Positions 20,614-29,881 are shown, counted from the first letter of the stretch. The stretch: 64,000 nucleotides of DNA from Acidobacteriaceae bacterium (GCA_003139095.1 PLHW01000030.1:513-64512); one strand, 5' to 3'. Notes: generated by a model from the sequence alone, not told the origin. Program-made: numbers and translations.

Positions 20614-22125
20614 TCAGCGTACGGCCGCCGCGATCGGCTCACTGGGAGCGATGCTGGAAACTGGTTTCAAATCCTTGTCGATGGCGGAAATCAAAACATC
20701 GAAACGTTGTTCAAAGGCGTCGCGATTGCGATTCGCGCTGCCGCCGACCCACAGCACGAGCTGGCCGGTTTTTTCATCGCGCACCGGCACGGCCCAGAAA
20801 CGCATGTGTATCACGTAGAAGACGAAGGCCAAGCCAACCCCGAGCAGCACGACGCCCGTCCACACGCCCCATTGTCCGGGCTCGTGGGAGACCTGAAGGC
20901 CGGTGAAATGGCCGAGCTTAAGATCTTTGGGTTCGAGCAGATAAGGAGCCTTCGAGTTATCGGCGACCTCTTCGAGCGGAGGGAACCAGACATCGAAGCT
21001 CTTTCCGCTGGCTTTAGAGGTAACGACGAGATGGGCCGCCGGACTGCCCATTTCATTGGAGCGCTTGTAAACCTGGCCGTCGCGGACGGCATAGTCAGTG
21101 AAGAACTCGGCGAAGCGGACGGTGGTGTCGGCGTCGAGGTCGGCGGTGTCGCCGACGGTGAAGGCGATGAGCTTCGGCTGAGCGGGAACGGGAGGCGGCG
21201 CGCCGGGACCGGCGGAATTGAAGCTGGCATTGGGCGTCGCGGTCAGGATCAGCTTGTCTACTTTGCCGTTCTCGCCGTAACTGGACTGGTAGAAGCGGAC
21301 GCTGTTGTAGATCAGAGGGTCGTTGACGACGATTTCTTTGGCTTTCACGTCCTGGCCGTTGTCGACGATCGCGAGCTTGGACCACCACTTTTTGGGAGTG
21401 CCGTCCTTATAGTTCTCCTGGCCGGCGGAGTCGCAGCGGATGGAGAAGGGCATGGGACGAGTGCCACCGTCGCGCAATTCGACGAGGTTGGAGGTCTGGC
21501 CTTCATCGAGCCGAATGTAACCGCGCCAACCGTAGACGCCATCGACGATCCAGCCGAAGAAGATCAGCAGCAGGCTGGCGTGGACGATGTAGACGGCCAT
21601 CTCGGAGATGCGGTGACGCTCGGCGAAAATCGCGAAGTGATCCTCGCGGATGACGCGCTCGGGCTTGAAGCCCAGCGAGTTGAGGGCGCGCTCGGCCGAG
21701 ACGAGGCCGGTTTCTTCGTCGGGAATCGGGATGGTTTTTTGCGGATGCAGAGCGCGGCGGAAGCTCGAGTCAGGATATTTGTAGGGACGCGAATAGTAGC
21801 GCCAGGAATTGGGAAAACGCTCGATGGAGGCGGCGATGATGCAGAGGCTGACCAGGACCATTAAGCCGAGAAACCACCAGGCGTGAAAGACGTCGGTCAT
21901 GCCGGTGGCATCGAGAAAGCGCAGAGCCTGCGGAGAGTAGGCGCGCTGCATGTCGTCGGGTTCGGTCATGGGGCGTTGCAGAATGACGGTGCCGGCCGCG
22001 GCGAAAACCACGACCAGAATCAGAAGGACGACGCCGGTTTTGATGGAAGCAGCCGTTTGCCAGATTTTGCGCGCCAGGGATTTTCGAGGCGCGCTGGTGG
22101 AAACGGTCTTTGGACTAGTGGCCAT
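20614..22125 (-). CDS. resB: cytochrome c biogenesis protein ResB (System II)
   Basis: ResB-like N-terminus, [32 protein letters not shown], large soluble domain, C-terminal TM; adjacent to ccsA. Confidence 0.94.
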   Translation of the reverse strand: MATSPKTVSTSAPRKSLARKIWQTAASIKTGVVLLILVVVFAAAGTVILQRPMTEPDDMQRAYSPQALRFLDATGMTDVFHAWWFLGLMVLVSLCIIAASIERFPNSWRYYSRPYKYPDSSFRRALHPQKTIPIPDEETGLVSAERALNSLGFKPERVIREDHFAIFAERHRISEMAVYIVHASLLLIFFGWIVDGVYGWRGYIRLDEGQTSNLVELRDGGTRPMPFSIRCDSAGQENYKDGTPKKWWSKLAIVDNGQDVKAKEIVVNDPLIYNSVRFYQSSYGENGKVDKLILTATPNASFNSAGPGAPPPVPAQPKLIAFTVGDTADLDADTTVRFAEFFTDYAVRDGQVYKRSNEMGSPAAHLVVTSKASGKSFDVWFPPLEEVADNSKAPYLLEPKDLKLGHFTGLQVSHEPGQWGVWTGVVLLGVGLAFVFYVIHMRFWAVPVRDEKTGQLVLWVGGSANRNRDAFEQRFDVLISAIDKDLKPVSSIAPSEPIAAAVR

Positions 22126-22302
22126 GTTTCTCCCCCAACGGAGGGGAGGGATGCACGTTCGCCGCCAAGATCGGTGTTTGTGTGTAAGGGAAAGAAAATA
22201 AATAAGTTAAACGGTTATGACGGGGCAGGATTGAGCTGTGATTTGGGCCAAATGGCCCACCCGGAATGGCGGCCTTCGAGATTTCACCCATCACAAAGGA
22301 GT

Positions 22303-22318
22303 GGTGACGAGCATCACG
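22303..22318. promoter_or_regulatory. CRP/FNR-type palindrome (degenerate)
   Basis: GGTGA-cgagca-TCACG in the ResB / 16-haem divergent intergenic region. Confidence 0.45.
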
Positions 22319-22412
22319 GGCCCGGGTGAGGTGCGAACATGGGCTGACTGGCGGCGTCATTTTGTATTGCCCGCGTTGTATTTCCGGGTCATGCGCCGGA
22401 ACTTGAGTTCGT

Positions 22413-22428
22413 TGTGACCAACATCACA
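22413..22428. promoter_or_regulatory. CRP-type operator, perfect TGTGA-N6-TCACA
   Basis: TGTGA-ccaaca-TCACA between the divergent resB and 16-haem genes. Confidence 0.6.
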
Positions 22429-22868
22429 AGCGCCCGTGATTTGGACTACACACGCAATTCCGAAACTGGGTTCGAATGCTTTTATTGCAGGTGGGGAATG
22501 CGGACTCATTGTGCATCGATTCTTTCGGCACGCGTTTCGCGAATGTGGCCTGCGACTTCGCGTGCAAAAGGCCGCGTTCCGGTCGACAAGAACTTGCGCC
22601 ATTTCACGGTTTACGGTGTGCGAGAAGGCCCATCCGAAATAATTGCTGGCGCTGGTGCATCCCTGCGCCCAAGGCGCTATGATCGCGGAGACGTTCTAAT
22701 CCAAGCACTTAAACCGCCGTTGAAAATTATTGCAGCACGTGGCAAAGCGGCGAGAAGCGTGCATGAGCACACTCGGAGAATGACGTGAACGGCCTCCCCC
22801 AATTCAATCGCCAAGGTCATATTGCGCACCCTGTGAAGTTCATCCACCCGTGGACGCGGATCCATTCG

Positions 22869-24311
22869 ATGATGGACGCAGGCCCGGGCTTTTTGCTGAA
22901 ATTCTTTTTTGTGTCGTGCCTGGCGCTGGTTTGCAGCGGGCGCGGATTCGGCGCCGTGCATCCGGTCCCGCTTGAAGCCAACACCGATGCGGCGAAGTGC
23001 CTGGAATGCCACGAAGACAAAAGCAAGGGCAAGTTTGTGCACTCCGCGATCGCAATGGGGTGTTTGACCTGCCACGAGATTCGTGTGAACAAAGACATCA
23101 CGCGGGTCAAGCTGACGACCACGACGCCGCAGTCGCTATGCCTCACTTGTCACGCCGATAAAGACGCGGCGACGCTGAAGGGGACGGTTCATCCTCCGGC
23201 GGTGCGGGATTGCATCAAGTGTCACGATCCCCATGAGTCGGACAACAAGAACCAGTTGCTCAAGCCGGAGAGCGGAGAAAAGGACAAGAACCTGTGCCTG
23301 GACTGCCATACCCAGGGGCTGAATGTTCCGGAAAAAGGGAGCCGCCATGCCGCGCTCGACATGGGTTGCGATGCCTGTCACGTAACCCACAAGGTGGGCG
23401 AGGTGGGCAAACTGGAGTTCGACAAACATCTGACCAAGGACGTACCCGCGCTGTGCGTCGACTGCCACGATGTTAAAGACGATGCATTGGTGAAAGCCCA
23501 CCAGGGGCAGCCCTTCGCGACCGCCAACTGCATTCAATGCCACGATCCGCACCAGTCGGCGCAGCCGAAGCTGATGCAGAAGTTCCTCCACAATCCGTTT
23601 GAATCGAAGGCCTGTGATACGTGCCACTCGCCGGCCAAGGACGGAAAGGTGGTGCTGACCAACAGCGACACGAAGGCGCTCTGCGTAACCTGCCACAGCG
23701 ATGAGGCAGAGAAAATCGACAAAGCGAAAGTGCCGCATCCGGGCGCTCAGGGCGAATGCGTCGCGTGCCATAATCCGCATGCCGGCAAGACTCCCGGGTT
23801 TTTGCAGCCCGACCCGGTCAGCGCGTGCCTGGCTTGCCACTCGGACCAGGCCGATCAGTTCAAGAAAGCGCATTTACACCAGCCCGCATTCCGGCAGGCG
23901 TGCGCGATTTGCCATGAACCGCACGGCGGCGACAATGACCACCTGCTGCGCACGAAGAAGACGAACGACCTTTGCCTGGAGTGCCACGGGCCTGAGGCGC
24001 CGCAGCCCAAGAAGCTCGAATCCGAGCACCTCATCACGATCTTTAACGGCGCGGTGAAGTTGCCCGAGGACTATTTCTCCAAGAATAAAGTCGTGGTGCT
24101 GCCGCTGAGATATGGCCGCGGACACCCGGTGGAAGGCCATCCGGTGAGTGACGTGGTGGATCCTTCCGACATCACGAAATTGAAAGCGCAGATCAACTGC
24201 CTGTCGTGCCATCAGCCGCATGCCTCGGCTCAACCCGATCTGCTGGTGAAGGACCAAGCCAACAACATGGCCTTCTGCTCGACCTGTCACAAAGATCTGA
24301 CGCGGAGATAA
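22869..24311 (+). CDS. 16-haem c-type cytochrome
   Basis: 16 CXXCH motifs counted in the translation; hydrophobic N-terminus; start taken at MMDAGPGF within an ORF opening at GTG 22785. Confidence 0.92.
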   Translation: MMDAGPGFLLKFFFVSCLALVCSGRGFGAVHPVPLEANTDAAKCLECHEDKSKGKFVHSAIAMGCLTCHEIRVNKDITRVKLTTTTPQSLCLTCHADKDAATLKGTVHPPAVRDCIKCHDPHESDNKNQLLKPESGEKDKNLCLDCHTQGLNVPEKGSRHAALDMGCDACHVTHKVGEVGKLEFDKHLTKDVPALCVDCHDVKDDALVKAHQGQPFATANCIQCHDPHQSAQPKLMQKFLHNPFESKACDTCHSPAKDGKVVLTNSDTKALCVTCHSDEAEKIDKAKVPHPGAQGECVACHNPHAGKTPGFLQPDPVSACLACHSDQADQFKKAHLHQPAFRQACAICHEPHGGDNDHLLRTKKTNDLCLECHGPEAPQPKKLESEHLITIFNGAVKLPEDYFSKNKVVVLPLRYGRGHPVEGHPVSDVVDPSDITKLKAQINCLSCHQPHASAQPDLLVKDQANNMAFCSTCHKDLTRR

Positions 24312-25576
24312 TGAGGAGAATGATTATGGCGTTTACTGGCGCAAGGTGGATGCACAACAGAAAAATTGTTTTCGGGATTGCAGTCGTCCTCTTGCTGGCG
24401 ATTGCGTCGCCGGCGGCTTTTGCGAAAAAGAAAAAGCAGGACGCGACGCAAACGAAAAAAGCGCCGGTCATTGATTATTCCAACATCGTTTGGCCGAATC
24501 CGCCGGCGATTGCACGCATCAGGTACCAGTCGTTTTACGCGGCCGAGAAGATTTCGCAGGTCGAGGAAGGCACACAGACCAAGAAGGCGAAGTGGATGGA
24601 TCGCCTCGCGGGTACGCAGCCCGCCAGCGAGAGCACAAAGGTTCTTTTCCAACTCGGCGAGCCCTACGGCATCGCGGTTGACTCCAAAAACAATCTTTAT
24701 GTCGCCGACCAGAAGGTGGGAGCCATTTTCATCTTCAACACAGAAACGCGCGAGGTTGAGCTGATCAAGAACAAGGTGCACGCCCACTTTGTCCGCATCA
24801 TCGGTCTCGCCATGGATGACGGCGATCGCCTGTTTGTCTCCGATCCGGGACTGCGGCATGTGCTGGTTTTCGATGCGACGCACAAAGCGACAGACGTGAT
24901 TACGGACGGTATGGTCGAGCCCGGCTCGCTTGCCATCGACCGCGAAAATCGGTTGCTTTACGTGTCGGACGTGAACCAGGATCAAGTTTTGGTGTATGAC
25001 GCCGACACCCTCAAACTCAAACGAAGGATGGGGACGGTGGGGAAGAACCATGAATTAACGAGTCAAGGGGACTTTGCCAAGCCGTCGGGGCTGGCGGTTG
25101 ACTCGGAAGGCAACCTATATGTGTGCGATACGCTGAACGACCGGATTGAAGTGTTCGATGCGGATGGGAAGTTTATGTCGGCGTACGGGAAGAACGGGGA
25201 TGGGCCGGGATACTTTGCGCGACCGAAAGGCATTGCGATTGATGGAGATGGACACATCTGGGTGGCGGACGGGATGCAGGACCGGGTGCAGGTGTTCAAC
25301 AGCCAGTGGCAACTGCTGATCACGTTTGGCGGGCATGGGCTGTTACCCGGGCAGTTTCAAGGACTTGTGCAGATTGCGATTGACAAGAACAACCGGGTGT
25401 TTACGTCGGAGATCTATCCGGGGCGGGTGCAGCAGTTCCGGTATGTGACTGATGCGGAAGCGGATAAGCTGAAAAAAGAGCGCGAAGAGCAGTTGCAGAA
25501 AAAGGCGGGCGGAGGGCAGAAGGAAGTGCAGCCGGTGGCGGCTCCGACGGCGAGCGCGGAGACGCCGAAGAGCTGA
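24311..25576 (+). CDS. NHL-repeat beta-propeller protein, exported
   Basis: Signal-like N-terminus; repeats LGEPYGIAVDSKNNLYVADQ, FAKPSGLAVDSEGNLYVCDTLNDRIEVFD, FARPKGIAIDGDGHIWVADGMQDRVQVF; overlaps upstream stop. Confidence 0.9.
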   Translation: MRRMIMAFTGARWMHNRKIVFGIAVVLLLAIASPAAFAKKKKQDATQTKKAPVIDYSNIVWPNPPAIARIRYQSFYAAEKISQVEEGTQTKKAKWMDRLAGTQPASESTKVLFQLGEPYGIAVDSKNNLYVADQKVGAIFIFNTETREVELIKNKVHAHFVRIIGLAMDDGDRLFVSDPGLRHVLVFDATHKATDVITDGMVEPGSLAIDRENRLLYVSDVNQDQVLVYDADTLKLKRRMGTVGKNHELTSQGDFAKPSGLAVDSEGNLYVCDTLNDRIEVFDADGKFMSAYGKNGDGPGYFARPKGIAIDGDGHIWVADGMQDRVQVFNSQWQLLITFGGHGLLPGQFQGLVQIAIDKNNRVFTSEIYPGRVQQFRYVTDAEADKLKKEREEQLQKKAGGGQKEVQPVAAPTASAETPKS

Positions 25577-25649
25577 TGAAAATTCTTCGTTTTTTTTACT
25601 ACTTAATTAGCAGGTGGGGCATGCGTTTTGTGATATAGAGGCGCTTCGA

Positions 25650-25697
25650 CATTTGGTCATTTAGTCATTTGATCATTTAATCATTTAGTCATTGGGG
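25650..25697. repeat. tandem octamer array CATTTRRT (six units)
   Basis: CATTTGGT CATTTAGT CATTTGAT CATTTAAT CATTTAGT CATTGGGG. Confidence 0.85.
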
Positions 25698-25875
25698 TCC
25701 CCCAAGCTCAAGCTCCAACAGCGCTCCCACCTCCAACGCGACCTCGGCCCCCAGACCACCCCAGCTTCGCCCCCAGACACCCCAACCTCGCCCCATCCCC
25801 CCTGACCACCCCAGCCTCTCGGCTTTCGTCCCCTTCCCCGCCCCGATTCCACCTCACCCCCTAGTTCACCGCCGC
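25698..25875 (+). promoter_or_regulatory. C-rich, G-poor tract, candidate Rho utilisation region
   Basis: About 180 nt strongly C-biased on the plus strand between the NHL and tetrahaem genes. Confidence 0.4.
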
Positions 25876-25929
25876 GCGCCGCCATACCGCTTGCTTACTG
25901 TGGAATTTGACCACGTGGGGAACGGGGGT

Positions 25930-26181
25930 GGATCATTTCCCCCAGATCTGGCGGGCTCGGCTCGATGTTGCAAAATTCATCGATTGGGGGATGTGTAGGT
26001 GTTTCAATTAGTTACAAAATCGCTTTTCGGGATGCACTTTGGTGCCAGTTCGGACTGGCGAGTGCAATACACAAGGGCGAGGGGCGACTGCAAGGTGCCC
26101 AGGCACGGAGCGGTTTAGGGCCTAAGCCTCTAAGAGTTCGATTTTGAAACAGCTGCATACATCTATGGAGGTTTTATCTAT
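25930..26181 (+). promoter_or_regulatory. conserved 5' leader of tetrahaem cytochrome 1
   Basis: Shares ordered blocks with 27176-27431: GGATCAT, GTTGCARAATTCATC, ACAAGG..GGCGAC, GGGCCTAAGCCTC, CTATGGAGG. Confidence 0.6.
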
Positions 26182-27099
26182 ATGAAGAAAGCGATGTTGC
26201 TCGTACTGTTTATCCTGGCACTGGCGGGATTTGTGATGGGGCAAGCATGGACATCACCAACCGACGTGTTGGGCGCTCACCAAAACCAAGGCCGTGGCTG
26301 CGCGGGCTGCCATGCTCCGCATAGCGGCTCGTTCGGTTCCGGTCACGGCGGTGCATCTGATGCCGGTACCTACGCATTGTGGGGACAGGACGCCAGCCCA
26401 CTTTATGGCAAGACAGTTGCGTTCGGCGACAGCGGCAAATACGTTGAAGTTCTGCCCAACGGAATCGCCACTGGAAGCATTGAAGTTGGCGGCATTCTGC
26501 TCTGCCTGAGCTGCCATGACGGCAACCTGACCCAGTCCAACATGATGCAGAATTGGTCTTATGAACAACAGATCGGCTTGCTGACCAACACTACCTACGG
26601 CAGCCAGAAGATCCCAACCCTGCTCGGCAACGACGGAACGACCGCCGGCAATTACACCAACGATCACCCGGTGGGCCAGAACGCCACGATCAGTTCCGGC
26701 AGCGGCCTGGTTTGGGCCAATAATACCTTTACCGTAACCCCTGGCACCCCCTACCAGCAGTTCGTAAACAACTATGGCTGGCCGGCTCTGGCGCCTGGAA
26801 AGTGGTCTTCTCCGTGGGGCATCAACGGCTCCGGTAAGCCCTATGTGGTTTGCACCACCTGCCACAACCAGCACGTGATGACGGTATACACTTCGAGCGC
26901 GGCTAGCCCGATCAAGAACGACGGCGGCGGATATTTCTACGCCACCTACTTCTTCGTCAACGGCCCCTACAACCCGAACCTGCAAGGCAAGCTCAGCGCA
27001 GGCCAGGCAGCCTCGACGACTCAGTTCTGCCGTCAGTGCCACTTCGGCGAAGCCAACGAAGCCAACAACACCATGAACATCCCGACGGTCTTCCAGTAG
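26182..27099 (+). CDS. secreted tetrahaem c-type cytochrome (paralog 1)
   Basis: MKKAMLLVLFILALAGFVMGQ signal peptide; CAGCH, CLSCH, CTTCH, CRQCH. Confidence 0.93.
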   Translation: MKKAMLLVLFILALAGFVMGQAWTSPTDVLGAHQNQGRGCAGCHAPHSGSFGSGHGGASDAGTYALWGQDASPLYGKTVAFGDSGKYVEVLPNGIATGSIEVGGILLCLSCHDGNLTQSNMMQNWSYEQQIGLLTNTTYGSQKIPTLLGNDGTTAGNYTNDHPVGQNATISSGSGLVWANNTFTVTPGTPYQQFVNNYGWPALAPGKWSSPWGINGSGKPYVVCTTCHNQHVMTVYTSSAASPIKNDGGGYFYATYFFVNGPYNPNLQGKLSAGQAASTTQFCRQCHFGEANEANNTMNIPTVFQ

Positions 27100-27140
27100 A
27101 CCTGAAGGTGTAGCGAATAACGTAGTAGGCAAGAAATTGC

Positions 27141-27197
27141 AACTGGGGGATATGGACCAGCCAGGTTAAGAAGGCTGGATCATATCTCCCAGTTTTG
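27141..27197 (+). terminator. intrinsic terminator after tetrahaem cytochrome 1
   Basis: AACTGGGGGATATGgaCCAGCC-aggttaagaa-GGCTGGatCATATCtCCCAGTT followed by TTTGCC. Confidence 0.8.
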
Positions 27198-27431
27198 CCT
27201 TTGAATCCAGCCTGTTGCAGAATTCATCCAGCAACGAATCCCTCCATAGAATCAGGAGTCTGCGTGCGCTCAGGCGACTCCCATCTTCAGCCCGGTTTCG
27301 GATTGGAATTTGCATTGACAAGGTCGCTGAGGCGACCGCGATAGAACGTCCTCCCCCAATCTCGGCCCAGGGCCTAAGCCTCCGCAGTCAAGGTAAGAGT
27401 CGCACACATCCTATGGAGGACTTAAGACTAT
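27176..27431 (+). promoter_or_regulatory. conserved 5' leader of tetrahaem cytochrome 2
   Basis: Homologous block order to 25930-26181; GGGCCTAAGCCTC lies about 50 nt before the ATG in both. Confidence 0.6.
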
Positions 27432-28346
27432 ATGAAGAAGGCGATGTTGCTTTTACTATTCGTCCTGGCAGTGGTGGGTTTGATGATGGCGCAGAACTGG
27501 ACATCACCGACCGACGTGCTGGGCGCACACCAAAACCAGGGGCGCGGCTGCGCGGGCTGCCATGCTCCGCATAGCGGCTCATTCGGTTCCGGTCACGGGG
27601 GATCATCCGACACCGGTGACTATGCATTGTGGGGACAGGACGCAAGCCCACTGTACGGCAAGACGGTAGCGTTCGGCGATGGTGGCCGCTACGTCGAAGT
27701 TCTGCCCAGCGGAATTGCGGCCGGTGGCTCGGAAGTCAGCGGCATTCTGCTCTGCCTGAGCTGCCATGACGGCAACCTGACCCAGTCCAACATGATGCAG
27801 AATTGGTCCTATGAACAACAGATCGGCTTGCTGACCAATACCACGTACGGCAGCCAGAAGATCCCAACCCTGCTCGGCAATGACGGCACGTCGGCGGGCA
27901 ACTACACCAACGATCACCCGGTGGGCGTAAATGCCACCATCAGCGCGAGCACGGCAAACGGGCTGGTATGGGCGAACAACACGTTCACTGTCACAGCGGG
28001 CTCTCCCTATGCCACGTTTCAATCAAACTATGGTCTTCCGGTGCTCCGGATCGGCCGTAGCTTCTCCAATATCAACAGTGCAGGTCAGCCTTACGTGACC
28101 TGCCGCACATGCCACAATCAGCATGTGATGACGGTGTTCGCGGCGAGTTCGAGCAGCCCGATCGTCGGCAATACAACGGGATACTATGCGACCTACTTCT
28201 TCATAGCCGCCCCCTATAACCCGAATTTGCAAGGCAAATTGACTGCCGGCCAGGCAGCCTCCACGACCCAGTTCTGCCGTCAGTGCCACTTTGGCGAGGC
28301 GAACGAGGCCAACAACACCAATAACATCCCCACGGTCTTCCAGTAG
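27432..28346 (+). CDS. secreted tetrahaem c-type cytochrome (paralog 2)
   Basis: CAGCH, CLSCH, CRTCH, CRQCH; close paralog of 26182-27099. Confidence 0.93.
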   Translation: MKKAMLLLLFVLAVVGLMMAQNWTSPTDVLGAHQNQGRGCAGCHAPHSGSFGSGHGGSSDTGDYALWGQDASPLYGKTVAFGDGGRYVEVLPSGIAAGGSEVSGILLCLSCHDGNLTQSNMMQNWSYEQQIGLLTNTTYGSQKIPTLLGNDGTSAGNYTNDHPVGVNATISASTANGLVWANNTFTVTAGSPYATFQSNYGLPVLRIGRSFSNINSAGQPYVTCRTCHNQHVMTVFAASSSSPIVGNTTGYYATYFFIAAPYNPNLQGKLTAGQAASTTQFCRQCHFGEANEANNTNNIPTVFQ

Positions 28347-28371
28347 ACCGCGGTTGACATCGAGTGCAGGT

Positions 28372-28404
28372 GGGGGAGAGAAAGTTTCTCCCCCTTCTTT
28401 TTTG
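28372..28404 (+). terminator. intrinsic terminator after tetrahaem cytochrome 2
   Basis: GGGGGAGA-gaaagtt-TCTCCCCC followed by ttcttttttt. Confidence 0.9.
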
Positions 28405-28499
28405 GGAACGAAGATTGCTTAACGATGAGTATCGGAATATTTAGAATCGAGCCGTTTGGTTTGGATGATGGAATGATCCCAGGCTCGGATGAAACGAGG

Positions 28500-29543
28500 A
28501 TGGCTATGAAACGAAAGGTCTTAATCTCCGCAATTTTGCTCGGGGCCGTGATCACGGTCTCGGCCCAGGTCTCGTCCCACGCGCCCACTGCGGTGGCGTC
28601 GGCTGCGTCAGCGCCAACACCTTCCGCGCAAAGTTCCCCACTGGTGGTGACGGATAAGCCGGTGGCGCGGGTGAATGGCGCGGTGCTGACCGACCGGGAT
28701 CTGCTGCGGGAGATGTTTTCCATTTTCCCTTACGCCCGCCAGCACAATGGCTTTCCGAAGGGACAAGAGGCCGCGATCCGGCAAGGCGCGCTGGAGATGA
28801 TCATATTCGAGGAGTTGGTTTACCAGGAGGCGGGACGGCGCAAGCTGACGATACCGGCCGCCAAGATTAACCAGGCGGAGGCGGAGTACAAAAAGCAGTT
28901 CCACAGCCCGGATGAATACGACGCATATTTGAAGTCGGAGATGGGCGGCTCGGAGCAGAAGCTGCGGGAGACGATCAAGCGGTCGCTGCTGATCGACCAA
29001 GTCTTGAAGACCGATGTGGAGGCGAAGTCCGCGGTGACGGCGGCCGAGGTGCAGGCGTTTTATATGAAGAACGCGGCGAAATATGCGCAGCCGGAGATGT
29101 ACAGTTTCCAGAGCATTTCGGTGGTGCCGCCGCTGAAGCCGACGGCGGAGCAGGCGAAGCAAGCGAAAAAGGCCGCCGACGAGGCGCTGCAAAAGGCCAA
29201 AGCCACCAAGAGCTACGAGGATTTCGGTTTGCTCGCCGAGGCAGTTTCGCAGGACGATTTCCGGGTAAATATGGGCGACCACAAAGCGGTGGAGAAGGAC
29301 AAATTGCCGCCGCAGATCGTGAAGGCGTTTCAGGGAATGCAGGCGGGGCAGGTGAGCGGGCTGATCCAGATCGAATCGGCATACACGATTGTGCGGCTGA
29401 ACGCGCATAATCCGGCGCGCAAGCAGCCCCTGGCGGAAGTGAAAAACCAGTTGAAGGACGAGTTGCAGAAAGAGAAATACGAAAAGCTGCGGTCAGGGCT
29501 GGCCAAGCAGCTTCGGGCCAAGGCGAAAGTTGAAGTGGGATAG
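28500..29543 (+). CDS. parvulin-type (PpiC/SurA) peptidyl-prolyl cis-trans isomerase, exported
   Basis: Signal-like MKRKVLISAILLGAVITVSAQ; SurA-like N-domain VARVNGAVLTDRDLLREM; degenerate parvulin domain ending in QLKDELQKEKYEKL. Confidence 0.82.
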   Translation: MAMKRKVLISAILLGAVITVSAQVSSHAPTAVASAASAPTPSAQSSPLVVTDKPVARVNGAVLTDRDLLREMFSIFPYARQHNGFPKGQEAAIRQGALEMIIFEELVYQEAGRRKLTIPAAKINQAEAEYKKQFHSPDEYDAYLKSEMGGSEQKLRETIKRSLLIDQVLKTDVEAKSAVTAAEVQAFYMKNAAKYAQPEMYSFQSISVVPPLKPTAEQAKQAKKAADEALQKAKATKSYEDFGLLAEAVSQDDFRVNMGDHKAVEKDKLPPQIVKAFQGMQAGQVSGLIQIESAYTIVRLNAHNPARKQPLAEVKNQLKDELQKEKYEKLRSGLAKQLRAKAKVEVG

Positions 29544-29546
29544 GAA

Positions 29547-29687
29547 ATTGAGCCGTTGAGTCATTTAGACATTGAGTGATTGAGTCATTGAGCGATTGAA
29601 AACCCAAGCTTGCGCCGGACGAAACTTAGGCTGCGGGCTTGGGTTTTTCAATGATTAAATGACTCAATGACTGACTGACTAAATTTC
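29547..29687. repeat. palindromic octamer array with central terminator-like stem
   Basis: attgagcc gttgagtc atttagac attgagtg attgagtc attgagcg attgaaaacccaagc ... gcttgggtttttcaatgattaaatgactcaatgactgactgactaaattt. Confidence 0.85.
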
Positions 29688-29736
29688 CCATTGCGGGTTT
29701 CTTCTCGTTCTCCGCGTGATATTCCGCACTGGGGCG

Positions 29737-29762
29737 TGTGATTGGGTCACATTGGGCTGTGA
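29737..29762. promoter_or_regulatory. CRP-like half-site cluster TGTGA-TTGGG-TCACA-TTGGGC-TGTGA
   Basis: Read directly upstream of the beta-barrel gene; inverted pair has N5 rather than N6 spacing. Confidence 0.4.
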
Positions 29763-29881
29763 GGTCGGCTTAAGTCATTGAAAACAATTGGCGTTATATT
29801 TCTCGGTTCCTCGGCATTTGGCATGGTTTGTGCCTTCTATTTAGTAAGTCTTATCACGGTTGGGGATGTTCGCAGGAAGGC

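Noticed and set aside
19034-21864. Long plus-strand ORFs (520 and 441 aa) opposite ccsA/resB
   Set aside because: Charged low-complexity translations typical of antisense to TM-rich genes
25889-25910. TGTGGAATTTGACCAC as another CRP-type operator
   Set aside because: Half-sites are GTGG/CCAC rather than GTGA/TCAC; too far from the motif
26101-26181. GEMM (cyclic dinucleotide) riboswitch before tetrahaem gene
   Set aside because: GGGCCTAAG is suggestive, but the upstream CAGGGCAAACC / GACGCAAAGC core could not be found in either leader; kept only as an unspecified conserved leader
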